Source: Lentzea cavernae
GTDB taxonomy: Bacteria > Actinomycetota > Actinomycetes > Mycobacteriales > Pseudonocardiaceae
Direction: 5' to 3'
Assembly (NCBI RefSeq): GCF_014653695.1
Contig: NZ_BNAR01000001.1
Location: 1-64,000 of the forward strand
Length of the DNA stretch: 64,000 nucleotides
Shown in pieces: positions 17,256 to 27,111 of this stretch. The notes under the pieces were generated by a model. It did no database searches. It was given only the letters and a program-made list of their open reading frames with translations, and was not told the DNA's origin. Position 1 is the first letter of the stretch. Every line of letters begins with the position of its first letter. A program made the position numbers and the translations under genes.

Positions 17256-18188
17256 TCAACCGGCCTTCTGATGCCTCCGGGGCATCACCCGGGCCAGGCG
17301 CTTGCCCGTGCCGGGGCAGTGCGCCCGCGTCACGTCGAGGAAGGCGCCCAACGCGGGTGAGATGTCGGCGCCGCGGAACGACATGGTGAGATCGGGCAGC
17401 CGCAGCGGTGGGTCGACCTCGACCATCACGGTCTCCGGTCTGCCCAGCCGCCGCACGCTCGACGGCACCAGGCCGACCCCGATCCCGCAGGCCGCCAGCC
17501 CGATCACGGTGTGCACGTCACGGGCGTGCGTGATGCCGCCCGCGGCCTTGACCAACGCGGCCAGCACGCGCGTCGCGGCGGGTTCGTCGGCGGCGGGCGC
17601 GGCGATCAGCGACTGGCCGCGCAGCTGTTCGGGTGAGATCGCGGGCTGCCCGGCGAACGGGTGCCCGCGATGGCACACGGCGATGAGGTGGTCACCCGCG
17701 ACCGGCACCGCGGTCAGCCGCTCCGCCCCCTCTCCCGTCGGCGCTCCCCTGGTGATCGCCAGGTCGATGTCCCCCGCGAGCAGTGCCGCGCCGCTCTGGG
17801 CGGTCGACAGCTCACGGCACTCCAGGACCACGCCGGGGTGCGCGGACCGGAACCGGGCCAGCAGCGACGGCAGCAGTTCGATCAGCGCCTCGCCCACGAA
17901 GCCCAGCCGCAACGACCCCGCCTGCCCGCGCGCCGCCCGCCGGGCCTCGGTGGCCCCGGCCTCCACCTGCTCCAGCACCCGCCGGGCGTGCACGACGTAG
18001 ACCGCTCCCGCGGCCGTCGGCACCACCCCGCGCGCCGTCCGTTCGAACAGCGCCGCGCCGAGTTCTCGTTCGACCGCGCCCACCTGCCGCGACAGGGAGG
18101 GCTGGGTCATGCCGAGAGCCTGGGCCGCACGCCGGAAGTGGCGGTGCTCGGCCACCGCCACCACGTACCGCAGTTGCCTCAGTTCCAC
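17256..18188 (-). CDS. LysR-family transcriptional regulator
   Basis: A 310-residue LysR regulator: winged helix at 1-60 (MELRQLRYVVAVAEHRHFRRAA, then MTQPSLSRQVGAVE) and a two-lobed effector-binding domain. The frame is open further upstream, but the GTG at 18188 gives the canonical LysR N-terminus. Two LysR-type boxes of the same design lie at its 3' end (17270-17286) and 20 nt before its start (18208-18224). The first points to the LLM oxidoreductase as a target, the second to autoregulation. Lying between TauD and sulfonate-related genes, it is a good candidate for an AsfR/Cbl-like sulfur regulator, but the inducer cannot be read from sequence. Confidence 0.88.
   Translation of the reverse strand: MELRQLRYVVAVAEHRHFRRAAQALGMTQPSLSRQVGAVERELGAALFERTARGVVPTAAGAVYVVHARRVLEQVEAGATEARRAARGQAGSLRLGFVGEALIELLPSLLARFRSAHPGVVLECRELSTAQSGAALLAGDIDLAITRGAPTGEGAERLTAVPVAGDHLIAVCHRGHPFAGQPAISPEQLRGQSLIAAPAADEPAATRVLAALVKAAGGITHARDVHTVIGLAACGIGVGLVPSSVRRLGRPETVMVEVDPPLRLPDLTMSFRGADISPALGAFLDVTRAHCPGTGKRLARVMPRRHQKAG
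17270..17286. promoter_or_regulatory. LysR box upstream of LLM oxidoreductase gene
   Basis: GATGCC-N5-GGCATC, containing the LysR T-N11-A core (T at 17272, A at 17284). It sits 62 nt upstream of the LLM start, beside a TTGACG -35-like element, and is embedded in the last codons of lysR. Confidence 0.6.
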
Positions 18189-18207
18189 CGTTTCAGCCAA
18201 CCACCTC

Positions 18208-18224
18208 GATGCCCTCGGGGCATC
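18208..18224. promoter_or_regulatory. LysR box in front of lysR
   Basis: GATGCC-N5-GGCATC with the T-N11-A core (T at 18210, A at 18222), the same architecture as the box at 17270. It lies in the 50-nt gap between the TauD stop and the lysR start, which suits autoregulation. Confidence 0.6.
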
Positions 18225-18238
18225 AGGAGGCCAAGGCG

Positions 18239-19150
18239 CTAGAGCGCGGAGAAGTGGGCCGCGTCGCCGACGATCGTCGTGCTGGCCACGCCTTCGACGC
18301 TCACCGGCACGTCGCCGGCGATCGTGATCCGGTGCAGGCGGCGGCGCTGGTCGTCGTAGTCCGCGACACCGTAGTGCTGCGTCGCCCGGTTGTCCCACAC
18401 CGCCACGTCGCCGTCGGACCACTGCCACCGCACGGTGTTCTCCAGGTGCGTCACCCGGTTCTGCAGCAGCTCGAAGACCGCCCGCGACTCCGCGGAGCTC
18501 AGTCCCACGATCCGCTTCACGAAGTGCCCCAGCAGCAACGCGCGTTCGCCGGTCTCCGGGTGCACGCGCACCACCGGGTGCTCGGTCTCGTAGCGCGACG
18601 ACTCGAACTCCTCGCGGTACGCCTCCTCCTTCACGTCCACTCCCCCGATGCGGGTCGAGTCGACGTGGCCCGCGTAGTCGTAGAGGTTGGTGTGCACGGC
18701 CCAAAGCCGGTCCACGAGCGCCTTCAACGCCGCGGGCAGCTCGTCGTAGGCACGCGCCGTGTTGGCCCACACCGTGTTCCCGCCGTACGGGGGCAGCTCG
18801 ATCGCGCGCAGGATGCTGATGGCCGGCACGCGGTCGACGAACGTGACGTCGGTGTGCCAGCTGTTCGCCTTGCCCTGCTCGGAGTCGATCGCGAGCACGT
18901 TGGCGTGCTCCTCGCCCTTCACCGTGGGGTGCGCGAGGGTCGGCTGCCCGAGCAGGCGGGCGAACGCGAGCTGCCCGGCGTCGTCGAGCTGCTGCTGGCC
19001 GGAGAAGAACACCACCTTGTTCGCCAGCAACGCGGCCCGGACCTCGGCGACGACCTCCTCGGGCAGATCACCACCGAGCCGGACGCCGTCGATCCGCGCA
19101 CCGATGCCCGCACCCAGCTTGTGGACGGTGACGGAGAGCTGTGCGGTCAT
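18239..19150 (-). CDS. TauD/TfdA-family 2-oxoglutarate-dependent dioxygenase
   Basis: A 303-residue Fe(II)/2-oxoglutarate oxygenase. The iron triad is present: H99 and D101 in WHTDVTF and a distal His in [11 protein letters not shown] near residue 255. The 2-oxoglutarate-binding Arg lies in RRRLHRIT. Family members hydroxylate taurine, alkyl sulfonates, alkyl sulfates or phenoxyacetates so that sulfite, sulfate or phenol is released. The sulfonate-type ABC genes across the divergent gap favour an organosulfur substrate. ATG 19150 has GGAAG about 8 nt upstream. A 7-bp inverted repeat (19165-19171 and 19184-19190) lies in its leader. Confidence 0.87.
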   Translation of the reverse strand: MTAQLSVTVHKLGAGIGARIDGVRLGGDLPEEVVAEVRAALLANKVVFFSGQQQLDDAGQLAFARLLGQPTLAHPTVKGEEHANVLAIDSEQGKANSWHTDVTFVDRVPAISILRAIELPPYGGNTVWANTARAYDELPAALKALVDRLWAVHTNLYDYAGHVDSTRIGGVDVKEEAYREEFESSRYETEHPVVRVHPETGERALLLGHFVKRIVGLSSAESRAVFELLQNRVTHLENTVRWQWSDGDVAVWDNRATQHYGVADYDDQRRRLHRITIAGDVPVSVEGVASTTIVGDAAHFSAL

Positions 19151-19460
19151 CGCGAACTTCCTTTCGTGGAGGGCGAACCTGCTCTCCACGGTGCTGACTC
19201 CGGCGCCGCCGGCGCAACTTTGCGCGCGGAGAAATTAAGTCTTCCCACGTGGTGGAAAGGTCTGAGCGGCGGAGTTTCTTCCAGCGTGAAAAATAGGCGG
19301 GGGCGTCCAGGAGTCCTCCATGATGTGGGACGGCCGTTCCGGCCGTTGACCAGCGCTCGAGCCGGGTGTGACGCTTCTGGCCGTCAGCGACGCCGCTCGC
19401 AGAACCCTCTCACTCCATTGAGGACGGTCTGCCCGTTTCCGCTCCAGCGAAGGAACTGCT
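19151..19460. promoter_or_regulatory. Divergent control region between tauD-like gene and sulfonate ABC operon
   Basis: This 310-nt stretch holds no gene I can support. It carries an inverted repeat CGTGGAG/CTCCACG in the TauD leader (19165-19190), a palindrome ACGGCC-N5-GGCCGT (19330-19346), a TTGACC -35-like element directly after it (19346-19351), and AAGGAA before the plus-strand GTG at 19461. It probably contains both divergent promoters. The LysR box design found at 17270 and 18208 is not repeated here. Confidence 0.5.
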
Positions 19461-20461
19461 GTGACCACCACACGACGGAACTTCCTCGGCCTCACCCTCC
19501 TGGGTCTGACAACCGCGACCGTCGGCTGTTCGACCGCTGCGGGCGCGGGTGTGGAGACCAAGACGTTGCGCTACCAGGGCTGGGCGGGTGACGTGACACT
19601 GCCGGAGCTCGCCGCGGACCTCGGCCACCTCGGCGACCTGAAGCTGGAATGGGTCGGCAACACGATCAGCGGGCCGCAGGACATCCAGTCCGCCGCCACC
19701 GGTCAGGTCGACTTCGGCGGCGCGTTCAACGGCGCCGTCGTGAAGCTCAAGGCCGCCGGCGCGCCGATCCGGTCGGTGATCGGCTACTACGGCTCCGACG
19801 AGCACGCCTACGCCGGCTTCTACACCCTGGAGGACAGTCCGATCAGGACGGCCCGCGACCTGCTCGGCAAGAAGGTCGGCATGAACACCCTCGGCGCGCA
19901 CCACGAGGCCATGCTCGGCATCTACCTCAAACGCGCGGGCCTGAGCCCCGACGAGATCAAGAAGGTCGAGCCGATCGTGGTCCCGCCGGTGAACACCGAG
20001 CAGTCGGTGCGGCAGAAGCAGATCGAGGTCGGCGTGCTCGGCGGCATCCTGCGCGACAAGGCGCTCGAGAAGGGCGGCGTCCGCAAGCTGTTCTCCGACT
20101 TCGACCTCCTCGGCCCGTTCACGGCGGGCACCTACGTGTTCACCGAGAAGTTCCTGCGCGACAACCCCGGCACGACCCGCACGTTCGTCAGCGGTGTCGC
20201 GAAGGCGATCGAGTGGAGCCGCACCACCCCGCGCGAGCAGGTGGTCGCCCGCAAGGTCGAGATCCTCACCAGGCGCAACCGCAACGAGGACCCGGCCGCG
20301 CTGAAGTACTGGAAGTCGACCGGAGTCGCCCAGAAGGGCGGCAAGATCCTCGACGAGGAGCTCTCCATCTGGGTCGACTGGCTCGCCGAACGCGGCGAGA
20401 TCACGAAGGACCAGGTCAAGCTCACCGACCTCTACACCAACGACTACAACGAGCTCGCCCG

Positions 20462-20465
<4 letters not shown>
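19461..20465 (+). CDS. Sulfonate/nitrate-type ABC transporter substrate-binding lipoprotein
   Basis: A 334-residue lipoprotein with a twin-arginine-like start (TTTRRNFLGL) and a lipobox ending in GC (about residue 23), followed by an SsuA/TauA-type periplasmic-binding fold: LRYQGWAGDVTLPELA, GPQDIQSAATGQVDFGG, GKKVGMNTLGAHHEAM, TRTFVSGVAKAIEW. It would capture a sulfonate or other oxyanion outside the membrane. It opens the plus-strand operon and shares ATGA with the ATPase gene. Position next to AsfA/AsfB-like genes makes it a candidate counterpart of the AsfC binding protein. Confidence 0.88.
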
Positions 20466-21279
<814 letters not shown>

Positions 21280-21283
<4 letters not shown>

Positions 21284-22131
21284 CCGCGTTGCTGGAGACC
21301 CCGCCGCAGGCAGAAGACCGCCGCACATCGGCACCGTCGCGTCCACAGAGGACGCTCGCGCGGATCCTCGACGCGCTGCTGACCGGCGCCGGCAAGGTCG
21401 TCGCGATCGCCGTGCTGCTCGCGGTGTGGGAGGTCGCGCCCAAGCTCGGGCTCGTGGACTCCACGTTCCTGCCGCCGTTCTCGACCGTGCTGGAGTCCTG
21501 GTGGGACCTCGCGCTGAGCGGCAAGCTGCTCGACAACACCTGGGCGAGCCTCGTGAGGTCGTTGTCGGGCTTCGGGCTCGCGGTCGCCGCCGCTGTCCCG
21601 CTCGGTCTGCTCATCGGCTGGTACAAGCCGGTGGCGACGCTGCTCAGCCCGCTGCTGGAGGTGTTCCGCAACACCGCCGCGCTCGCGTTGCTGCCGGTGT
21701 TCGTGCTGCTGCTGGGCATCGGGGAGACGTCGAAGATCGCGATCGTCTTCTACGCCTGCACGTGGCCGATCCTGCTCAACACGATCAGCGCCGTGCGGAC
21801 CGTCGACCCGACCCTCCTGCGGCTCGCGCGGTCGATGGACCTGTCGGGGTTCCGCCTGTTCCAGAAGGTGATCCTGCCGTCCTCGGTGCCCACGGTGTTC
21901 ACCGGCATCCGGCTGGCGGGAGCGTTGTCGATCCTGGTGCTGGTGGCGGCGGAGATGGTCGGTGCCAAGGCGGGGCTCGGCTACCTGATCAACGCCTCGC
22001 AGTACAACTTCGCCATCCCGCAGATGTACGCGGGGATCATCACGCTCTCCGCCATCGGTGTGCTGTTCAACCAGGTGCTGGTCGCCCTGGAGCGCCGCTT
22101 CACGTCCTGGCGCGTCCCCGTCGGAGCATGA
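21280..22131 (+). CDS. Sulfonate/nitrate-type ABC transporter permease
   Basis: A 283-residue permease with a cytoplasmic N-terminal tail (1-35) and six membrane helices. It matches the SsuC/TauC family: VWEVAPKLGL, STFLPPFSTVLESWW, the coupling-helix region around LARSMDLSGFRLFQKVILPSSVPTV cut by a short loop, and AAEMVGAKAGLGYLI. It would form the homodimeric channel with the ATPase before it. The stop is followed after 9 nt by the flavoprotein gene, so transport and desulfonation genes are one unit. Confidence 0.93.
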
Positions 22132-22140
22132 GGAGTCGTC

Positions 22141-23694
22141 ATGACGCTCACAGCTGATGTGCTCGTGGCCGGTGGTGGACCCGCCGCCACCTGGGCCGCT
22201 CTGAAGGCCGCCGAGGAAGGCGCGTCCGTCGTGCTGGCGGACAAGGGGTACTGCGGGACGAGCGGCGCGACCGCGTCCGTCGGCACCGGGGTCTGGTACG
22301 TGCCGCCGGAGGAGAAGGCGCGGGAGGCGGCCATGGCGAGCCGCGAGGCGCTGGGCGGCCACCTCGCCGACCGCCGGTGGATGGCGAGGGTCCTCGACGA
22401 GACCTACGAGCGGGTCAACGAACTGGCCGAGGCCGGCCGCTACCCGTTCCCCACCGGACCGGACGGGACTCCGCTGCGCAACGGGCTGCAGGGCCCGGAG
22501 TACATGCGGCGCCAGCGGATCCGCGTGAAGCGGGCCGGCGTCACGATCCTCGACCACAGCCCCGTCACCGAACTCCTGACCGCGGCGGACGGCTCGGTGG
22601 CGGGCGCCGCCGGGTACCGGCGGCAGGCGGGCCGGTCGTTCGAGGTGCGCGCGGGCGCGGTCGTGCTCGCCACGGGCGGGTGCGCGTTCCTGAGCAAGGC
22701 GTTCGGCTGCAACGTGAACACCGGTGACGGTGCCCTGCTCGCGGCGGAGACCGGCGCCGAGCTGTCGGGAATGGAGTTCTCCAACGCTTACGGCATCGCA
22801 CCCGAGCACACGTCGGTGACCAAGACCGCGTTCTACAACTACGCCACGTTCTACCGGGCCGGCGGCGAGGTGCTGGAGGGCGCGGCCAGTCAGGGCGGCC
22901 GTTCGGTGATCGCTCGGACCTTGTTGTCGGAGAAGGTGTTCTGCAAGCTGGATCAGGCCGACGACGCGGCGCAACGGGCGATGCGGCTGGCGCAGCCCAA
23001 CTTCTTCCTCCCCTTCGACCGGCTCGGGATCAACCCGTTCACCGACCCGTTCTCGGTGACGCTGCTGGCCGAGGGCACCGTCCGCGGCACCGGCGGCATC
23101 CGGATCGTCGACGACGGTTGTGCCACCACGGTTCCCGGCCTCTACGCCGCCGGTGACGCCGCCACGCGCGAGCTGATCTGCGGCGGGTTCACCGGTGGTG
23201 GCAGCCACAACGCGGCGTGGGCCATCTCGTCCGGCTCGTGGGCGGGACGCTCCGCGGCGCGGTTCGCCCGTGCAGTGGGGCGCGGGCGTCAGGTGAGCGC
23301 GGCGGGTGGCGCCGGACTGCGTCCGACCGGCACCTCCGCGAACGTCGACGTCGTCGAGGTCATCCGGACCGTGCAGGCCGAGGTGCTGCCGTACGACAAG
23401 AACTACCTGCGGCACGGCGACGTGCTGCGGACGGCCCTGAAGGAGCTCGACGCCGCCTGGGACTCGGTCAGGTCCGGGCTGCACGCCGAGGGCGCCGGCC
23501 TCGTGCCCGCCCGGCAAGCGGCGGCGATGGTCGCGCATGCGCGGTGGATGTACACGTCCGCGTTGGCACGCGACGAAAGCCGTGGCATGGCCAGGCGGCT
23601 CGACCGCCCCGGCCTCGACCCCGCCCAGCACCACCGGATCACCTCCGGCGGGCTGGACGAGGTGTGGGCTCGGCCCGAGGAGGTGACGGCGTGA
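22141..23694 (+). CDS. asfA: AsfA-like FAD flavoprotein (fumarate reductase/AprA superfamily)
   Basis: A 517-residue flavoprotein with an N-terminal dinucleotide-binding motif (GGGPAATWAA, about 11-20). It has FAD contacts typical of the fumarate-reductase/APS-reductase alpha superfamily (GTSGATASVG, VLATGGCAFLS, GLYAAGDAATRE) and a helical C-terminal region. A ferredoxin gene overlaps its stop by 4 nt. In Pseudomonas the asfA flavoprotein and asfB ferredoxin, with a binding protein and LysR regulator, are needed to use arylsulfonates as sulfur source. The same set is assembled here, so AsfA is my preferred reading. An AprA-like or other reductase is possible. Confidence 0.7.
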   Translation: MTLTADVLVAGGGPAATWAALKAAEEGASVVLADKGYCGTSGATASVGTGVWYVPPEEKAREAAMASREALGGHLADRRWMARVLDETYERVNELAEAGRYPFPTGPDGTPLRNGLQGPEYMRRQRIRVKRAGVTILDHSPVTELLTAADGSVAGAAGYRRQAGRSFEVRAGAVVLATGGCAFLSKAFGCNVNTGDGALLAAETGAELSGMEFSNAYGIAPEHTSVTKTAFYNYATFYRAGGEVLEGAASQGGRSVIARTLLSEKVFCKLDQADDAAQRAMRLAQPNFFLPFDRLGINPFTDPFSVTLLAEGTVRGTGGIRIVDDGCATTVPGLYAAGDAATRELICGGFTGGGSHNAAWAISSGSWAGRSAARFARAVGRGRQVSAAGGAGLRPTGTSANVDVVEVIRTVQAEVLPYDKNYLRHGDVLRTALKELDAAWDSVRSGLHAEGAGLVPARQAAAMVAHARWMYTSALARDESRGMARRLDRPGLDPAQHHRITSGGLDEVWARPEEVTA

Positions 23695-24044
23695 TCGAGC
23701 TGGTATCGGCCGAGGGGTGCATCACCTGCGACAAGTGCATCGAGGTGTGCCCCACCAACGTGTTCGACCGCGCCGCGGACGGGCTTCCGGTCGTCAGCAG
23801 GCAGTCCGACTGCCAGACGTGCTTCCAGTGCGAGGCGAACTGCCCGGCGGACGCGTTGTTCGTCGCCCCGCAGACCCACCCGCTGCCCGAGGGATCGCCC
23901 GAGCACGACGAGGAGCACCTGCGGCGGACCGGTCTGCTCGGCAGCTACCGCAGGGAGATCGGCTGGGGCCGCGGCCGCACGCCGGGAGCGTCGCGGGCGA
24001 TCGGTCCCGCGCTGTCCCCGACCGGCCCGCCGCTGATCTCGTGA
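23691..24044 (+). CDS. asfB: AsfB-like 4Fe-4S ferredoxin
   Basis: A 117-residue protein with two complete [4Fe-4S] motifs of the CxxCxxCxxxCP type (C10, C13, C16, C20 and C41, C44, C47, C51) and a charged C-terminal extension of about 60 residues. It should shuttle electrons for the flavoprotein encoded just upstream. GTG 23691 overlaps the flavoprotein TGA, and its own TGA overlaps the ROK regulator start, giving a tightly coupled triplet. Confidence 0.78.
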   Translation: MIELVSAEGCITCDKCIEVCPTNVFDRAADGLPVVSRQSDCQTCFQCEANCPADALFVAPQTHPLPEGSPEHDEEHLRRTGLLGSYRREIGWGRGRTPGASRAIGPALSPTGPPLIS

Positions 24045-25201
24045 GCACGCCCGCGTCCGCGGTGCTCGGCACCGTGCTGCGGGACGGGCCCGTGCCCCGC
24101 GGAGCCATCGCCCGCACGTCCGGTCTGAGCCCGGCCGCGGTGACCCGCGCGTGCGCCGCGCTCACCGAACGGGGCCTGCTCGTCGAGGTCCCGCAGGCCG
24201 TGCCGTACCAGGGGGTCGGCCGGCCGCAGGTGCCGGTGGACGTCGACACGGGACGGCACGTCGTCGCCGGGATCCACGTCGCCCACCTGTTCTGCACGCT
24301 GGCGCTGCTCGACCTGCGCGGCCGGGTGCTGGTGCGGCGGGTGGTCCCGCACGGCAACCCGGACGACCCGCACGAGGTGCTCACCACGGCGGGCGACGAG
24401 CTGCTCCGGCTGCACGCCGAGCAGGTGCCGGGGCACATCCCGCTGGGGCTCGGCGTGGCCGCGGGCGGCTGGGTCGACCCCGGCAGCGGCGTGATCGTCC
24501 GGCACGCCTCACTGGGCTGGCGCGACGCCGAGGTGCGGTCGCTGCTCACCGCGCGCACCGGGCTGCCCGTGCGCGTCGACAGCCACGCCAGGGCACTGGC
24601 CAGGGCCGAGCAGCTCTTCGGCGCCGCGAGCGGTCGCGAGTCGTTGCTGCACCTGTTCGTCGGCAACGTCGTGGACGCCGCCATCGTGACCGCCGGGGCG
24701 ACGCACCGCGGCCCGCGTTCGGCGGCGGGAGACGTGGCGCACCTGGCACTCGGCGACCCCGCGATCCGGTGCGAGTGCGGCAAGAGGGGCTGTCTGGAGG
24801 CGACCGCGTGCGACCTGGCCTGGGCACGGCGCGCCGTCACCGCCGGGGTGATCGAGCGGCCCTACATCTTCGACCTCGTCGACGCGGCCGTCGCCGGATC
24901 CGCTCCCGCGCTGGCGTTCCTGGTCGAACGGGCCCGCGTCGTCGGCAGGGCGGCGGCGGTGCTGTTCGACTTCCTCGACCCCGAGGTCCTCGTCGTCACC
25001 GAGCTCGGCACCAACCGGCTGCCCGAGTGCGCCGCGGCGCTGCGCGACGAGGTGACGGCGATGTCCCGCGCGTCCGGTGACGTCGTGCTGGCGAGCAGCT
25101 TCGGCGAGGACGTCCTCGCCGTGGCCGCGGGCGCCGTGCAGCTCGACGCCCTCTACGCCGACCCGTTGAACACCCGAAACCCCGTCTGGCAGGGAGTCTG
25201 A
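24041..25201 (+). CDS. ROK-family transcriptional regulator
   Basis: A 386-residue protein with an N-terminal winged helix (about 5-60, RGAIARTSGLSPAAVTRAC) and a ROK sugar-kinase-like domain, including the zinc site CECGKRGC and a LEATACD segment. The phosphate-binding loop is poorly conserved, as in regulatory ROK proteins. It is translationally coupled to the ferredoxin gene, which is unusual since ROK regulators normally accompany sugar genes. It may respond to a metabolite released by desulfonation; this is inference. Confidence 0.85.
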   Translation: MSTPASAVLGTVLRDGPVPRGAIARTSGLSPAAVTRACAALTERGLLVEVPQAVPYQGVGRPQVPVDVDTGRHVVAGIHVAHLFCTLALLDLRGRVLVRRVVPHGNPDDPHEVLTTAGDELLRLHAEQVPGHIPLGLGVAAGGWVDPGSGVIVRHASLGWRDAEVRSLLTARTGLPVRVDSHARALARAEQLFGAASGRESLLHLFVGNVVDAAIVTAGATHRGPRSAAGDVAHLALGDPAIRCECGKRGCLEATACDLAWARRAVTAGVIERPYIFDLVDAAVAGSAPALAFLVERARVVGRAAAVLFDFLDPEVLVVTELGTNRLPECAAALRDEVTAMSRASGDVVLASSFGEDVLAVAAGAVQLDALYADPLNTRNPVWQGV

Positions 25202-25203
25202 AG

Positions 25204-26532
25204 TTGTCCGCACGCGAGCTCCACCTCAACGCGTTCCTGATGGGCGTCGGCCACCACGAGGCCGCCTGGCGCCACCCCCGCACCGACCCCGGCGCGCTGG
25301 ACGACGTCGCCCACTTCCAGAACCTCGCGCGCATCGCCGAGCGCGGCACGTTCGACTCGGTGTTCCTCGCCGACAGCGTGCAGGTCTGGGGCGACGTCAG
25401 GCACACCGCCGCAGGACGGTTCGAACCGCTGACGCTGCTCACCGCGCTCGCGCAGGCGACCGACCACATCGGACTGATCGCCACCGCGTCGACCGGCTTC
25501 AGCGAGCCGTACAACCTCGCCCGCCAGTTCTCCTCGCTCGACCACATCAGCGGTGGCCGCGCCGGCTGGAACATCGTCACCACGGCGCAGGACCGGTCGG
25601 CGCAGAACTTCGGCCGCGAGGTCAACACCGGCCACGCCGAGCGCTACCAGCGCGCCGCCGAGTTCCTCGACGTCGTCACCTCCCTGTGGGACTCGTGGGA
25701 GGACGACGCCCTGGTCGTCGACCAGGAGGCCGGTGTCTTCGCCGACGACGCCAAGGTCCACGAGATCGGTCACCGCGGCCGGTTCTTCTCGGTGCGCGGC
25801 CCGCTCAACGCCGTGCGCAGCCCCCAGGGGCACCCGCTGCTCGTGCAGGCCGGTTCGAGCGAGGACGGCAAGGCGTTCGCCGCCGCCTGGGCCGAAGCCG
25901 TGTTCACCGCGCAGCAGACCCACGACGAGGCCACGGCGTTCTACGCGGATCTCAAGCGCCGCGCGGAGGCCGTGGGCCGCCCGGCGGACGGCATCAAGGT
26001 GCTGCCCGGCATCGTCCCGATTCTCGGCGGCACGGAGGCCGAGGCCCGCTCGCTGGCCGCGGAACTGGACTCGCTGATCGTCCCGGCACGCGCCGTGCGG
26101 CAGCTGACCGACCTGATCGGCGTCGACCTGGCCGGCCACCCCCTCGACGAGCGCCTGCCGCCACTCCCGCCGGTCAGCCACGTCAACGGCGCGAAGAGCC
26201 GGTTCGAACTGGTGCGGGACCTGGCCGAGCGCGAGCGGCTGACCCTGCGCCAGCTGCTCGGCAGGCTCGGCGGTGGCCGCGGCCACCAGGTCGTCGCCGG
26301 CACCCCGGAGCAGATCGCCGACCACGTCGAGTTGTGGTTCACCACGGGAGCGGCGGACGGCTTCAACGTGATGGCGCCGCTGCTGCCGTCCGGGCTCGAG
26401 GACTTCGTCGACCACGTCGTGCCGCTGCTGCGGGCGCGCGGCCTGTTCCGCACCGAGTACGGCGGCCGGACGTTGCGCGAGCACTACGGACTGCCCCGGC
26501 CGGTCAGCCGCTACTCGGCGATCACCGTGTGA
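25204..26532 (+). CDS. NtaA/SnaA/DszA-family FMNH2-dependent monooxygenase
   Basis: A 442-residue flavin-dependent monooxygenase of the NtaA/SnaA/DszA (DmoA-like) group: LHLNAFLMGVGHHEAAWRHP, FDSVFLADSVQVWG, LDHISGGRAGWNIVTTAQD, FGREVNTGHAERYQRAAEF, HPLLVQAGSSEDGKAFAA. Members oxidise sulfones, dimethyl sulfide, aminopolycarboxylates or related compounds using FMNH2 from a separate reductase, not present here. It begins at TTG 25204 with AGGGAG upstream, 2 nt after the ROK stop, and closes the operon. Its last 22 nt overlap the convergent GNAT gene. Context favours an organosulfur substrate. Confidence 0.88.
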   Translation: MSARELHLNAFLMGVGHHEAAWRHPRTDPGALDDVAHFQNLARIAERGTFDSVFLADSVQVWGDVRHTAAGRFEPLTLLTALAQATDHIGLIATASTGFSEPYNLARQFSSLDHISGGRAGWNIVTTAQDRSAQNFGREVNTGHAERYQRAAEFLDVVTSLWDSWEDDALVVDQEAGVFADDAKVHEIGHRGRFFSVRGPLNAVRSPQGHPLLVQAGSSEDGKAFAAAWAEAVFTAQQTHDEATAFYADLKRRAEAVGRPADGIKVLPGIVPILGGTEAEARSLAAELDSLIVPARAVRQLTDLIGVDLAGHPLDERLPPLPPVSHVNGAKSRFELVRDLAERERLTLRQLLGRLGGGRGHQVVAGTPEQIADHVELWFTTGAADGFNVMAPLLPSGLEDFVDHVVPLLRARGLFRTEYGGRTLREHYGLPRPVSRYSAITV

Positions 26533-27104
26533 GAACGGCGAACGCGGGCGTGCTGGTGCATGTCGTGCCAGCCGTCCGCGTGCCGCGCCGATCCCCGCGA
26601 CGTGCCCTCGACGGCGAACCCGAGCCTGGCCGCGACCCGGCACGACGCCGTGTTGGCCGTCGAGTGCTCCAGCGAAACCCGGTGCAGGCCAAGGGTCTCG
26701 AACGCCCACTCCGTCAGGACCTGTGCCGCGCGTGCGGCGATTCCGGCACCGCGAGCCTCGGGCAGCACCCAGTACGACAGGGCGGCCGAGCCCTCGAACA
26801 GCGAGACGTGGCGCAGTCCGGCCTGACCGATCGGCTGGTCGTCACGGCTGATCGCCCAGCTGGCGTCCGTCTCGTCCTGCCAGCGCGCCGCCCAGCTCCC
26901 GATCCAGTCGAGGGCCTCCTCGCGGGTGTCCATGCGGCGCACGTGCCACCGCTGGACGTCGGGGCAGTCGAAAGCCGCCATCACGACCTCGGCGTCGGTG
27001 TCCCGCCACGGCCTCAACACCAGGCCGTCGCCGACGCTCAGGCTCGGCTGGTCGAGGGCGTTCAGGGAACCGGCGGGCAGGGAGGGCTCGACGAGGAGGG
27101 GCAC
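26511..27104 (-). CDS. GNAT acetyltransferase, RimJ/RimL type
   Basis: A 197-residue acetyltransferase of the RimJ/RimL subgroup, which acetylates protein N-termini or small amines. Typical segments are LVLRPWRDTDAEVV, PIGQAGLRHV, LSYWVLPEARGAGIAARAA with the acetyl-CoA loop, LGLHRVSLEHSTANTAS and the ARLGFAVEGTSRGSAR motif. GTG start at 27104. It follows the CGNR gene by 7 nt, so the two form a short minus-strand operon. Confidence 0.88.
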   Translation of the reverse strand: MPLLVEPSLPAGSLNALDQPSLSVGDGLVLRPWRDTDAEVVMAAFDCPDVQRWHVRRMDTREEALDWIGSWAARWQDETDASWAISRDDQPIGQAGLRHVSLFEGSAALSYWVLPEARGAGIAARAAQVLTEWAFETLGLHRVSLEHSTANTASCRVAARLGFAVEGTSRGSARHADGWHDMHQHARVRRSHTVIAE

Positions 27105-27111
27105 CCGCCGA

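Noticed and set aside
17256..18770. Extension of the LysR frame by 194 codons into the TauD gene.
   Set aside because: The upstream part is antisense-free but out of frame with TauD and lacks domains; the LysR N-terminus is canonical at GTG 18188.
23717..24040. Extension of the ROK frame upstream through the ferredoxin gene.
   Set aside because: The ferredoxin frame has both 4Fe-4S motifs, and the ROK winged helix begins at GTG 24041.
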